This document shows, piece by piece, positions 1 to 12,228 of a stretch of DNA of 64,000 nt. How positions within the stretch are numbered: the stretch's first letter is position 1; the number at the start of each line of letters is the position of its first letter. Source of the DNA: Ascidia mentula (Eukaryota > Chordata > Ascidiacea > Phlebobranchia > Ascidiidae); contig OX387203.1 in the NCBI GenBank assembly GCA_947561715.1, positions 6,076,001 through 6,140,000 of the forward strand. The letters are read 5' to 3'. The notes below the pieces were generated by a model. That model worked only from the letters and a program-made list of their open reading frames with translations, was not told the DNA's origin and ran no database searches. Both the position numbers and the translations under genes were made by a program.

Positions 1-87
1 TTGCAAGTGAACTTGATATCAGCAATGTGGGCTATTTTGTTTTTCCTGAAGATTTACGTGCTTTATGTTCCTCAAACTATTGGTTAA
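1..87 (+). CDS. Possible 3'-terminal exon of a membrane protein entering from the left (partial)
   Basis: Frame 1 is open from the window edge to a TAA at 85-87. It reads as one strongly hydrophobic segment (core SAMWAILFFLKIYVLY) followed by VPQTIG and the stop. A last membrane helix followed by a VPxT-G tail resembles the PETKG-type end of sugar-porter major facilitator proteins, but 28 residues cannot prove this. No acceptor site or other exon is visible because the sequence starts here. It could equally be chance open sequence. Confidence 0.25.
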   Translation: MQVNLISAMWAILFFLKIYVLYVPQTIG

Positions 88-3000
88 AAAACTAAATCTT
101 TTCAAACGGGATCGTGGTGCCAAAGATGACAAATCTCTCCAAACGGCGTTGAGGACTTGAATCAAAAACAACAGGCAAAAAATTGTTAAATGTCAGGCAT
201 CTAAATCTGAACGTGTCTGATTCGGCCTTAGCAATATATCTCGTTCTTTTCAAACTGAATGAGAAAATATTACCCACACTATTAGTCATACAGCACATGT
301 AGGCCAACGTATGTATATTGCCCGTGTATACCTTGCAGAAGTGAAGACCTGCGTAGCCACAAAAACATCGTAAAAATCACAAATTAAATGAAGAAATATT
401 TTAAATTCTTAATCTGCGAAGAATCCAAAATAAGTTTGTTCTTTCATTCTCACATCACCACAAAACATGGTGTTTTGATATTTTGGCAGCGCCTTGGTCT
501 GATCGTATATCTGGTACTGAATATATGTTGTTCTCTATGCTCCTTTACCACAAGCAAAGCGTTTGGAAGAAAAACAGTAAGCGTTTGCAGAACGACACCT
601 CCTTCAACCTAACCACAACAAAACGTGTGTGGGTCTTAGACAGTCAATGTACTCATGTTTAAACTCTTTGCACTTTACCTTAAGACTTAATTAATTCTTC
701 ACGGGCAGAGCGTGGGTGTTCTGATCAAAGATAAGACGTGTTTCATGCAGAACTCTACCGCAAGCACTGCGGGTTGTCAGGTTCGGAGGTTTGCGTTCGT
801 ATTTCTTGAGCAAAAACTGCTGACAGCGGGATGATTTCTTGGCATATGCAGCCGAACTGTTTTGAGGGAAAATGTTAAACCACGCTACGTTGAGATGAGT
901 TATCTTGTCGCTGTGATGTTACCCACAGCAAATGGCATGGACATGTCTAGAGATAGGGGAAACCTAATATGTAACTGTATCAATATGGTGACATGTCCTA
1001 AGTGAAATATTTCCACAGCGTAAACCTCATTTCAAATATTTGCTGAGGTGGATATTCAAACACACAAACAAACATCAGTCATTGTCAATTCAAACAGAAC
1101 CGGCCGTAAAAACAATGTGTTCATTGAAGAAATGTTACCAAGTTATAAAATGCATGTCAATATTTTTCCAATTGAGGTTTGAAGCCAGAACCTACAACTT
1201 GGTCTAATGCTTTCCTTGAAAACGGTTGTGTAATATTATCCACAATAAATTTTACAATGTTTTTGTAGTCTATAATGTTTAGTCCATAAGTTCCAAGGTT
1301 TAGCTGCGAAAACTTGTGAAACATATTTAATTAATCAATCGTGAAATGGATAGGGCGACAAAAATATCGATTTATCAATATTGAACGGAAGTTAAATGAC
1401 AACGGTTCCACTGATATCTTGAACGCGTCAACGCATGAGGGCAACAACTGAGGCCGCAGAAAATCCGAATCCGCTCGCAAACCACAATAGTCAGATTTTG
1501 GAGTTGAGAAGGTCGATCGAATGACGGGCTGAGGTGGGACAAGTTTTGATAGCAATCATTGAGAAACGGAAGTCGCCGAGTGGTACGCGATCAATATACA
1601 AGCCATTAACTTTGACTTGCAACCAGCTCAGCGCAAATTGGCGTGCTGTCTCTCAGATGCTCGCGCTAATAGCTGATTAATAAAACATGGCGGATGTGAA
1701 TGCAGCTGAAAACATTTTGTTTTTAATCCGAAATCCGAATAAACGTGCTTGACCGGCAACAGATTTCCGTTAATTACATTTCGCCTCCAACGTGTCGCCT
1801 GCATGGCACATAAAGACTTGATTAGGTTTCCTGCATACGAAGGCGTGCCCACGCCTTTATAAATTATTAAGGCGTGTTTTGAATTGCAGAGCACTACATC
1901 TACTGATACCATTTGGCTTTGCTGACAACTCGTATGTCCAGCTTGCACCATTACACCGCACGAGGATGAAAGTGTTAAAAACTTGTTTCCATTATATTTT
2001 AACGGCATTTCACGCATTCAAACTCGTAAAAATCAGGGGTTCCCAAGCTTTTTGTCGTGTGGCCAAAATTTTGTTAAACCAGTTTGTGAACCAACAAGGC
2101 CGTCTCGGTGGTGGCCTAAATAGTTCAATCTATTCAAATTGCTCTGTGGCCCATTGAAAATCGTGGTTGGACGTGGCATGCACTCAGTATGGGAACTACT
2201 GGTGTAAACACTGTTGGACGGAACTTGGAAAATCGGCATAAATAAGGATTTGGGCGAATCTCGCTGACCAGGTCATTTAGCTGGCGTTTGTGTACACTAA
2301 AGACACGACCCAGATGTAGCGACATGCCTAGGTCTTGAGAAAGTAACCAATGCTGTAAACAACTACGTCTGGTTAATGAATGACCGCTTGACACACGAAA
2401 TAGGCAAATCTTGTTGAACATCATAAAATGGTTAAACAACGCTCCGTCTCCCACGTTTGCCCAAAAACACGCACTCATGTCGGTATTTTACCTTCGCGAC
2501 ATACCTGGGACAAATTTCTTATACCGATAACATCGCGCCTATTGCCTTTTACGCGTTGTGTAACATCTTGTAGGTTTGGACAGATTATATAGAGTCTATT
2601 GCTGAAAGAGCACGGTTTTAAAGAGAAAAACAAACACACTTAAAATTGAAATGGACAGAATATAAACCTATATCGGTTGCCTCAAAATTTAGAAAAAAAA
2701 ATTGCACCAACTTTTAAATTCTTTTTGAATTCCGTAGGAGAAATAGTTGAGCATAGCTGGTTGTTCAGCTATGTTTGTCCTGATGCGACAACGTACGTCT
2801 TACATGTCTATCGAGGGTACAATCTGCTCTGGTGACGCCAAACTGATAAGGCGAAAAAACAAACTTTGCATACAGAATTGTCCCTTGGCGACAAAATATA
2901 CGATTTAGAGATTTGGCAATGACCATGATTTCATGATAAACTGTAAGCCCGTTCCATAGTCTGTTCTGTGCTCATCTCCCAAACCAGTCGCATTGAAGAA

Positions 3001-5280
3001 AAATAATGTCGTTTAACCTCTTTATTCGTCTTGATACCTTTTGTATAACTGCATTTTATGGAACATTGTTTTGCCTGCACTTTGGCACTGTATTTTGGAG
3101 GACTTGGGAATTTGCATTTGAGAAAATTGAAGATTCTCCACACCAAGCTTGATCGGTAAAGGTCGTTTTTATTATTCATAATTTAACTTGGCGTGACCGT
3201 TTGTGGATTTCCCAAAAACTTCCCAAGGGATTAAGTCGATTTTTACGCCCTTGGCGCCAAAAAGGAATTAGAAGACATCCCCTTGACATTGAACGGAAGG
3301 CGCCTGTCATGACCGCACGGCGTGCACCCAGTTGAGTTAAATAAATTCCATTCACCGTTTACATTTTGTCCAAGTTGTCGAAACGGCGAACCGCATTTGC
3401 TGTAAATCTATTACTGGGAAATGTTTACCGGGGAGTTAACTACGCGTTTGGGCGGAGATTGCGGTGAACTTTTGTGCAGGAAAGTAAGAAAATAGCTTTC
3501 GTTCGTAGCGCAACGGATTACAGGCAAACTATTCGCGGGCCACCGAGTATTTGTATTCACGACAAGCATCTGAGATACAGAAACTCGGCAACTCCGCGCA
3601 TTTAATTAGAGATTTTCATCTGTACCGCTTCAGCCGTTTGGTTGATCCCGCCCAACTCCATCTTTAACAAAATAAACACAAGTCGGACGCTTGGCAGAGA
3701 AAGGCTAATCACAATGTGATGTGGGGGTATTATTGTTGCCTTGCCTTTGTTCTCAACTTTCAGCGGTTTTGCTGGCGTCTAATAGAACCGTTGCACCCAT
3801 GCAAAGTTTACACTGATGGCGCCGCGACGTCAATACACATTTACGATGCTAGATCGTAAAAAAAACCTCGCGATCGTCTATCTAACTTATCCAAACAGTG
3901 GAAGGTTTTAACTCCTGGCCGTGGAATTCCGTTGGCCAAGTTTAAAACTTTCTGTTGGGTTTCGTAAAACTAAAATGCATTTCATCGCTTGGTTGAATTC
4001 CGCAACAGTAAAACATAAAACGGGATGCATAAAAGTTGCTCGAATTGTGGATCTATGGTGGTAACTCTTGTAGTTAATTCGGTTTTATGATTGTGTTTTG
4101 CGTCCTATATACGACTATTTTTATTTACAGTGGAACCCATTAATTTACAATGCTGCTTATGCTACCTAATGGTTCACACGCGAGGCAAACAGAAATTCCG
4201 GTGCATAATTTTACCAGCATGATTTTAGTACGAGGTATTTTATCAGCTACACTTGTGTTTTGTACTAGGTGCGGAGCACATTGAAGCTATATTAATAGGT
4301 TTTTCAGTATCCTTGTTTTGTCACAGGGTGATAGGCTGGAAATTTTACACATTTCTTCGGGCAATTGTGAAACAAGAGCATGCAGTGGCATTGTTCCTCC
4401 CCTCGGTGCATTCAAACAGTACCTGCCGAAAGTCAAAAGCCAGTATTTTGCGAGCGCCGTTTGCGGATTTGAGTAGTAAAGTCAATTAGCTTGTAGCTGT
4501 CGGGCAGTTTTAAATCAGGGGACTAAAGCTTAATCGCTATTGTACAACAAGGTGCACAAAAGACGGCTAGTCGGTGACAATCTTTGATGGGCTTTGTACG
4601 GGTGGCGGCATTTGCGTTTGATTGCATCGCAGCAGTCTTGCTAATCAGGTGCGCGATTCGCTTTTTGGTTCGACGCGTGGTTTTACGAGGCAGTGCCGAA
4701 CGGCAACGATTTACGACTGTTGGGGATTCAGGGGCGGGCGGTTGATGAACGTGGCGCCCTTTTCTAGACCGCAGGGAAGTCAAAAGTGAACCGCAAGTTA
4801 CCGTCGACCTGTCGCACTTAAATGAAGATTTATTCAGGATTTTATGGCTGCAAGTATGAGAAAACATTTTCGTCTGTCAGCCTCAAAAACCAACAACATT
4901 TCTCATCAAAGAATCATCGTTGGATCAAACTGTCTTGTTTTTAATTATAAATAATAACTTGGAAAACATCGCTATTAGACACTGAGCGATCGTGATTTGT
5001 CGGGCCCAAAAATTAATGATTTTTGCGGGGGTAACGTTTTTTTTTGTTTAAGACATCATTCCACGAAACAAAAAGTGTTTAGATGTCTTTAACGGTATAT
5101 CATTTCAAAATACCACACAAACGTGTGCAAAATGTCAGTGCAATATTCCCAACTTGCTCCATTTGCAAATTTAAGTGCCTTTAGCGACATCTAGCGCCGT
5201 TTTCTTTTATCCGGTTTAAATTACCTTGATAAGCAACACCTCAAGTAGTTTGGGTTTGTTCAAATAAACCAACCCAAAGA
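88..5280. other. Gene-poor stretch, nothing supported
   Basis: Only short uninterrupted frames on both strands occur here. None resembles a known domain and none could be joined to neighbours through consistent splice sites. A sequence at about 2034-2056 (GGGGTTCCCAAGCTTTTTG) looks like the end of a hAT-type element, but I found no partner terminus. Base composition is like that of the other intergenic parts. Confidence 0.5.
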
Positions 5281-5500
5281 CTTTATGTGGTCCTTCGGGG
5301 TTTTGTTGCTTGCTCTGCAGGTAGCGGCAATCGTTTTATCTCGACCAAATCCTGCGAATCGTGTCGCGATAGCCAAGAACGTGTGCACAGGTGGCCAAGT
5401 AGGTTGTATGACATGCCTGCAGAAAACCAATTACGCACCCGCCTTTGCTCCATGGACTTTGGTTTCGCCACTGACGTAGATAAACTGCCGGTGCAAGATA
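5270..5500 (+). pseudogene. Possible degraded protein-kinase C-lobe fragment
   Basis: One frame reads DFMWSFGVLLLAL, which is like the helix-F signature of tyrosine kinases (DVWSFGILLWE). After a shift to another frame the sequence continues GSGNRFISTKSCE, then VHRWPSRLYDMPAEN, then LRTRLCSMDF. The order and spacing recall the segments G-G-NPY, GHRMPxPxxLYD and RPxF of receptor tyrosine kinases. The frame change and the missing invariant tryptophan and prolines would make it a dead remnant. No neighbouring kinase exon was found. Chance resemblance is a real possibility. Confidence 0.3.
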
Positions 5501-5550
5501 TCCATCATGACCTAAACATCATTGCCACAAAAGAGCAGTCGCTTCGTTAG

Positions 5551-6226
5551 TGGCAAATGAGGATTAATTTTCTTGTGTAAACATACAACTGCGTGCAAGC
5601 GCTGCATTTTCAAGATACTTTGCTATTTGACCTTATCTCTGAGCAAACTTAGGCCTTTTTTAAACATAGGCTTTACAAACGTTCAGGTAGCATACGAACG
5701 AAACGACCGAAATACAAAAAGGAAAATAGAAAAATAAACACAACAACGATAGAATTTGACTGGCCCGCAAATAACAACTATGTTGATATCGGCATCGGCC
5801 CACGTCAAAATAAAACCATCATGATTTTGCTGCCAAGCAATTAAATGATTGAGAAACGAATGTTTTTCTGTGTTTATGGACCTTCTGCATAAAAAACTCT
5901 TTTTGTTTAAAATTCGTCGTATTATTCCTTTATTTTCTGTACATTTATATCATGATAGATTACTGTTTTCGTTTTGCGGTGTAGTTTCCGCATTTTCGTC
6001 CATAAAATCTTTATGATTTCTATGCCAAGTCATTCGTCTCGCATGTTGCATTGTTATTGTCTGTTTGTTTATGCAATTTGGTGTAAATTTTGTCGCCTTG
6101 CCGCCGATTCATGGGTTGGCACCATGACTCTGTAAGCAGTTGGTGCAATGTGTGAAAGAGGATCTGTGAAAGAAGTTTCAAGCCTTTTCCGCACTGACAA
6201 CATACTGTTGTCTTAAAACGAAAAAT
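5551..6226. other. Intergenic/5' flank of the sulfotransferase gene
   Basis: AT-rich sequence with no supported exon. It should contain the promoter and 5'-UTR of the gene starting at 6227, but I see no convincing core-promoter motif. Confidence 0.4.
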
Positions 6227-8464
6227 ATGAGGTGCAAGCCGTTGTGTATGCTTCAAATTTTTGTTTGTGTCGGACTTTTTATGTTTCTCTTGGTGTTCTG
6301 GTTGAATTTGGAAGCACAGTCGCAACATAGTTTTTATAGAAGTTTTCAGAAGAGAAAAAACCTTGAATTGCTCACTATCAATGAAAGACTGTTTGTCGAA
6401 AAGAACCAAAACTTTGCAGTTTTTAAACAGAAAGTCCAACCTGTAATACCTGTCAAGAACAATGCACAAAATCCTCTTCCTAACAATATAGTAAATGTTC
6501 CTCCAAGAGACAAACCAGTACCCCAGCAGAAAAGAATAGAAAGAGATGCTTTGCTGATCATGTCTTCCATGCGTACCGGTTCGTCATTTACTGGCCAGTT
6601 CTTCAATCAGCATCCTGATGTTTTCTACATATTTGAGCCTCTGTTTCCATTCCATGACTCGTGAGTGTTAAAATCATTGTTTACAAAAGTAATGTAAGGT
6701 AATGCTACTATTAAATGTATGTAGCAGCAATTTTATTGAATAGAACCTAGTAATGTTGATGTTCATACAATTGGCAAAACTCTTCATTGATGGTTGAGTA
6801 GTTTTTTAATTTCTTTTCCACAGATGTACATTTAACACTCATTTGCCATGTTTAAGGTGCAACATTGCTGTGGAAAAGAAGATTCAGGTTCTCGAAGGTT
6901 TACTTTCATGTAATTTCTCTGCAATTCAATTATCTGTGGAGCAAAGTTTGTATGAAGCAAACCAGCTTCTGTCTGTGAAGCAATCAGCAGCAAGCCTAGA
7001 TCACTTGAAACGAAGAATCAAAAACTTGCAGAGTTGCAAGGACTCGACAATTTGTTTCCGGTAGCCAATGTTAATTTAAGACAAATAAGTTAAACTATAG
7101 CTTTTTGCAAATATCATGTATATGCTGAGTATAAAAAGACTGGCCCATATAGTTATTAACACTGTCATGTCGAAACATTTGTTTAAATGAGATAACGTAT
7201 TAGGGTTGTCTTTTTAATTTCTTGTAATCAAGTCTATTGCACCTAAGTATCTTGTACATGTGTTTTTCACTTTCAAAATTGTAGATAATACATGGATGTT
7301 TCAGCAGATGAATATTCTTCTATGCTTAACATACACATGTAATATTTGCAGTCCCAGTAGCAAAGCTTTGTGTGGGAAGGACTTGTGTCCGTTGGCTCCA
7401 TCGTGTTCCAAGTGCAGATCGAAACCCACCATAGAGCAGATAACAAACAAATGCAAAGCTGCAAAACTTGTGGTCATAAAAAGTGTTAGAACCTGTCATG
7501 TTGATTGGCTTTCCAGGTAAGTTAATACATTTCATCAAGGTTAACTCAACCTAAATATTATTTTTTGTTCCTCTTTGATCAGAGCATATGCCAATGCTGG
7601 TGTAAATGTGAAAATTCTGCATTTGGTTCGTGATCCAAGGGCAACGGGTTTGTCAAGACTTACCATGCACAAAGGCTTGGGCAATGCTACAAATGAGATG
7701 TTGAGTAATTGCAAGTTTGATGAAGAAAATGCAGAGGCCAACAAGAGGGAACAATTAAAGTCAGATAACTGGTTTAAAGACAAGTATATGGCTATCAGGT
7801 ACCTGATGTTTCAAACTTATCAGACCTTTAATCTTCCTCAAATTTTAAGAGTGGCTTTAAACTGTGTTAACTTGTTTTAGAGTATAAAAGTATTTGTAAA
7901 ACAAAGCTTTGCAATAATATGGCTTTTTTTGCACATATATTTGTAGAACAGATATTTAAATTAATTTTGCAAAGTATAACTTTGTATTTAAAATATATAT
8001 TTGAGAAAACAATGGCCATAATTCATTTTTTCAAATTATTAGAACAAGGAAAAAAACAGACTATGTTTTTTAATAGTACACTAGCCTTAATCTAGAAAAA
8101 CGTTGTTTTCAGGTATGAGGACATTTTGTTTGACGTCAGTAAGTTTTTATCCGATGCAACAGCATTTGCAACCCATGGAAGTGACAAATTAACGGCAGCG
8201 GCTTTTAATCTCACACACCCTGACGTTTTGAAATGGTTTGACAGCAGTTCACGCACTTCTGGCGCCTCAATCTACAGTACAAGTCGAAATATCTCCAAAC
8301 AGGCGTCGAAGTGGCGAAAAACGATCCAACCCCATCTAGCGTTTAGTATTCAGGGTGTTTGCAGTCGCATGATGTCGCTGTTCGGCTATAAGTCGTTAAA
8401 AAAGGAGTCAGACTTGCTGGATTTGTCCATAAGTTTGCTATCCCCACTGCCTACTGTGCATTGA
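6227..8464 (+). CDS. Carbohydrate 6-O-sulfotransferase-like protein (Golgi, type II membrane), 5 exons
   Basis: Exons 6227-6660, 6824-7060, 7352-7516, 7583-7798 and 8113-8464 join in frame through GT-AG introns to give about 467 residues. An N-terminal membrane anchor (about residues 8-28) is followed by a stem and then the 5'-phosphosulfate loop SMRTGSSF (about 114-121) with [14 protein letters not shown]. The 3'-phosphate loop HLVRDPRA lies at about 291-298. The C-terminal part has SKWRKTIQ and a [10 protein letters not shown] segment typical of the CHST1/3/7 group. This family moves sulfate from PAPS to the 6-OH of galactose, GlcNAc or GalNAc in the Golgi. Both cofactor loops look intact, so it should be active. 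The middle section (exons 2-3) is cysteine-rich, as in relatives. The acceptor sugar cannot be told from sequence. The ATG at 6227 is chosen because it immediately precedes the anchor helix. Confidence 0.88.
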
Positions 8465-9592
8465 CGCTTTGTGCCGACAGTATTATGCAATTTTTTTAAA
8501 ATTCGTCTCACAGCCATGATGATGTCACTATCTTTAAAACGACATAAAATACGATGTATCCCGCGGCGCAGTGGCAACTCAGAAATAGACAACAAACGTC
8601 GGCCAGTAAAATTTTTTAATATATAAGTAACTACCTTTTTTCCCTTCAATTGGTATGTTACGGTACAAAGCAGCATATTGCTAACAAACGGTTCATTTTT
8701 AAATACCTCAAATCTCAAAAAGGCATTTTTGTGTCTGGCCGCCTGCATTGCAGTATTATGTTTTATGCATTCATTACTTAGTTACCGGATTGTTTACCAC
8801 GGTTTTTATGGGACTACAGTCAGACCCCTTGTTATATTGGATTGCTTGGTATCGTCACATAATGTTGGCTTAACAGGGTTTTCCGATTGACGAAATTTGA
8901 AAATTGAAGGATAAAATACATGGGGTCGGACTGTAGCTCTGTATTTAACAAACACGTAAGTTTGGTGCTTTTAGTATTTTATCGGTACTCCTACTTTCAT
9001 ACAACAATTGTACTATGAAAATAATGATAGAAAAATATTACCACCCTTTAAAAGAATAAATAATTTTTTTTGTTGTTTTTCATATTTGTTATTTTGTATC
9101 CTTTTATATTTTATTCCCGTAAAGTTGCCTTTGTTGAGAAATTCACGCAACGCATTCATTTAAATAATTTTGTCCGCTATGAATGCACACCACTTATTGC
9201 AAATAATCAATTGCTTATCAGTGTTTATTATATGCTGCACTGAGCTCGCGCAATACATACACTTACTTTTACAAAAAAAACGTATCTTTCCGTGTTGTTG
9301 GCAAGGTTCATACAAGAAAGATATCCCGTGTTTGAGTCTTTGTATTCCGGCTTATCAGAGTCTGCTGAGGGAATAATGGCGGTAATACTTAAAAATTGAT
9401 GCCATTCTGCAGGTCGGGCCTTTTTTTATTGTTACATGCAATAAACGAAGAAATTTTACGCTTTATGAAAACAAAATACTCATCGCGACAAATATGTACA
9501 CAAATATCAGACGCAGCGTTGACAACAGGCCACGCACGGGCTACGTAAAAAAAATAATACCATTTGAAAGAGCACAGAGCGGGTGGTTGACG
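8465..9592. other. Intergenic, convergent 3' regions
   Basis: No coding exon is supported. The stretch lies between the 3' ends of the sulfotransferase (+) and the double-death-domain gene (-). A minus-strand AATAAA lies at 9425-9430, about 160 bases past the stop of the latter gene. A short sequence at about 9170-9205 (GTCCGCTATGAATGCACACC) is echoed at about 11178-11210, suggesting a small dispersed repeat. Confidence 0.45.
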
Positions 9593-12228
9593 TTACACCT
9601 TTAAGTGTTCAAACTTGGAAACCAAATCCTTTCCCAAACTGCTTTCTTTTCCCTTGAGTTCCTTCTGCAGCTGCCGTACCTTTTCCTCTATAGTCTCCTT
9701 GTCATCCTCCGGAGGAGCAACTATGGCTCCCAGATCAAGGAGGAAGACGAGGTCCTGCCTCCTGATTCGTATGAACGCTGCCCGGAGTCTGCTCGCCAAC
9801 TCATACGCGGGCGTTTTTTCTCTAAATTTTTCCAACATAAGGTGAGCTTGTGCGTAGAGGTTCTGAGAGCTACTCGCTGACGCAATTATCTGTGACGCCT
9901 GGAATATAGGACAGTGTTATAGAGTTGCTAGAATAGGAACATTTTAATTCGAAACACAACAATCCTTTCGATGAAGTACAAATAAGGTAATGCAGCGAGA
10001 CCCCATTAGTCTGCACTAATTACTCTTGTCAAATAGCGTTGTCTTAGGAAGTACGACATGTTGGAATAATAAAGGTGAAATGCGTTAGAAGAAACCCGTT
10101 GTATATGTTGTGTTAGAATAGTGGAGTTTCTGGGTATTGTGTTCGCACTAACAAGGTTTGACTGTGTTAAAAGAAATGGCAACACCTACGTCATCTGGCA
10201 GAAATCCAAGTGCATATGCGAGTCTTTTCCATTCCTCTCGAGCGAGAATCTGCCTTGCTAGGAAACTAATCTTGTCGTCAGTGAAAACCAACTTATTTGT
10301 GTCGTAAGAGGGCGGTAAAGAGTTAGGTTTTTCGGAGATCAAGTTAAGAAGTTCGGGTGGAATGTCGGACACTTTGTTGGAAGATCTGCCGTATCGATGT
10401 GCAACTGAGTTTGCTGTGGAAAAAAGTAGGTTTTAACGTGGAAATTTTGGCCAATTTAAAATTTCGTTTCGTGTTGGAAAAGATCATTTTTTAATTATCT
10501 GCAAAGAAACGTAGTTTTGTGGATTTTTTTTCTTTGCAAACTGCATTTGTTTCTTTTCTGAATTTTGAATAGGCGTATATCAATCCTAGAGAAGTTATGA
10601 AAACAGTGGATAGCGCAAATGTCATGTTGTTCATTGCCTACATTGTTGTCGAAAATTCGTTTGCAAAATAATTTGATGTTGTGCCGGATTTATAAATGTA
10701 AATTATACGAGCTGCAGACAAATCGCCATCTACTTAATGTTATTGGCTCCGTATTGCTCGTAAATGTAAGTTCAGGGTATCCACCCCGCACATAAGCCAA
10801 CCGAAGAATCACCTCTTGCTGCCAACTCAAGACCGACTTTCACGGCCAAATCGTGGCGTCGTATCCGCTGGAGGGCGTTACAGAGTCGCGGGAGTATTTC
10901 GTCTGCGGGAGTCAAACCTCTCCACGTTCTCAGCATCAGGGAACACTGACTGTAGGAATTTTGCGACGAGCTCGCCCTCCCCATGAAATGAGAAATTCCC
11001 TGTAAAAATCAGACGAGATGACTCTCATTTTTGCAGCGGTTGTCTGTTTATTTAGCTTTCAAAGTGCTTTTTTCACAAAATACGTTGTTTTATATTACTC
11101 GACAACGGTTAGCTGCATCATGCTGAAAATTATTGTACATAAAATGCAACCTCGCCGACAAAGAGAACAATTAATAAATGTCCGCTATAAGTACACACCA
11201 CTTGCATTATTATTATAAAATGTCATATACTTTCGGGGACTTTTTTTTTATTTCAGGAGACTTTTAATTACACTTTATCGGCCTGCAACACACTATTCAA
11301 TAATGAAGATCTGTGCCAAATATGATGCCAAGTAAAAGTTACAAAATACCCGCATTGTTAACATTGCTGTGTTAACGTGCCATAGGTTTTGTATTTGTAT
11401 GCAGCTCGCAACCATACCTGAGGTACAAACCCAAGGGCATAAGCCAACTTTATCCACTCGTTGGCTTCCAGGGCTCTCGACAATTGACTGATTGCGGTAT
11501 TGGTGAAAGTAACTTCCTGGGCCTTCGTCGACTTCTTCTTTCCTTTGCCCATTTTCCTCTTCCGGATTCTTCCTCCTCGTCCTTTTCTTCCCTTCTTCTT
11601 GGTTTTTCTCGTTTCGTCCAAACCCTCAATGTCTTCTGGGATCGGTGAATCGTCACTGCCTTCTGCGCACCACATACCAGCGATTTGTATAACACATACC
11701 AGCGATTTGTACCTCAGTACCTTTAGCGCTTCTTAACAGTTAGACAATATGGTCGTTTTTTAGCCAATTATACAGTTTTTAATGGTCATTGGAAAAAAGA
11801 CGGAGCTCTAAACGCAATAAAATTGTAAAGTCGCCACAAAGCTTAATGAGACCTATAGGTCGAACCAGTGTACCTGCATGCAGCCAACTCGAAACATTAA
11901 AAAGTGTTACCGATTAGCAATACTCATGTGCACCTCACAATTTATGCCAATAGAAAATCACCAACAAGATCGGTATACTGCAAAATTCTTAGCTACAGGG
12001 TTATAACATGCTGTAAATGTATCTTTGCATGTTGTTTTTATTATACAATATGTCAATTTAGCTTCGTAACTATATGTTTTTTTAGAAGTATGGTGTCAAA
12101 TATATTGGCATTAGGTCATATTAATCGGCTCCACACATACCTTGGTTTCCTTGATCTTTGGTTTCGTCTTTCTTTTTCGATTTTCCCATAAACGTCTTCA
12201 GAATACGAGAACTCTTGGAAGACCCCAT
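9593..12228 (-). CDS. Double death-domain protein with N-myristoylation-like N-terminus, 5 exons
   Basis: On the minus strand, exons 12228-12141, 11662-11418, 10999-10813, 10413-10190 and 9898-9593 splice in frame (phases 1, 0, 1, 0) to about 349 residues. It starts MGSSKSS, which fits the N-myristoyl consensus (Gly2, Ser6), followed by a lysine-rich segment and a second very basic stretch (about 35-75). Two copies of a death-domain-like fold follow, at about residues 82-168 and 216-305. Each is split by an intron at the same place. Shared features are EWIKLAYALGF / EWKRLAYALGF, then ASSSQN-Y-Q, then LMLRTWR / LMLEKFR, then a TP, then LQRIRRHDLAV / FIRIRRQDLVF. A charged, probably helical tail (about 306-349) ends the protein. 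Death domains mediate homotypic signalling in apoptosis and innate immunity. No caspase, kinase or TIR domain is present, so it would act as an adaptor or scaffold, perhaps at membranes. I do not recognise an orthologue. The choice of the exon-3 and exon-5 acceptors rests on the match between the two domains. Confidence 0.72.
11663..11720. repeat. Short tandem duplication in intron 1 of the death-domain gene
   Basis: The string CATACCAGCGATTTGTA occurs twice about 22 bases apart, directly next to the exon-2 acceptor. Read on the minus strand, it places extra GTATGT donor-like motifs just upstream of the exon. Confidence 0.6.

Noticed and set aside
1628..2478. Overlapping minus-strand open frames of 114-129 residues
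   Set aside because: No recognisable domain, no consistent splice partners and low-quality composition. Probably random open frames.
4523..4867. Minus-strand frame of 114 residues rich in Arg, Lys and Thr
   Set aside because: The basic composition suggested a nuclear protein, but there is no domain, no splice context and no paralogue.
6020..6606. Minus-strand frames opposite exon 1 of the sulfotransferase
   Set aside because: They are shadows of a clear + strand coding exon.
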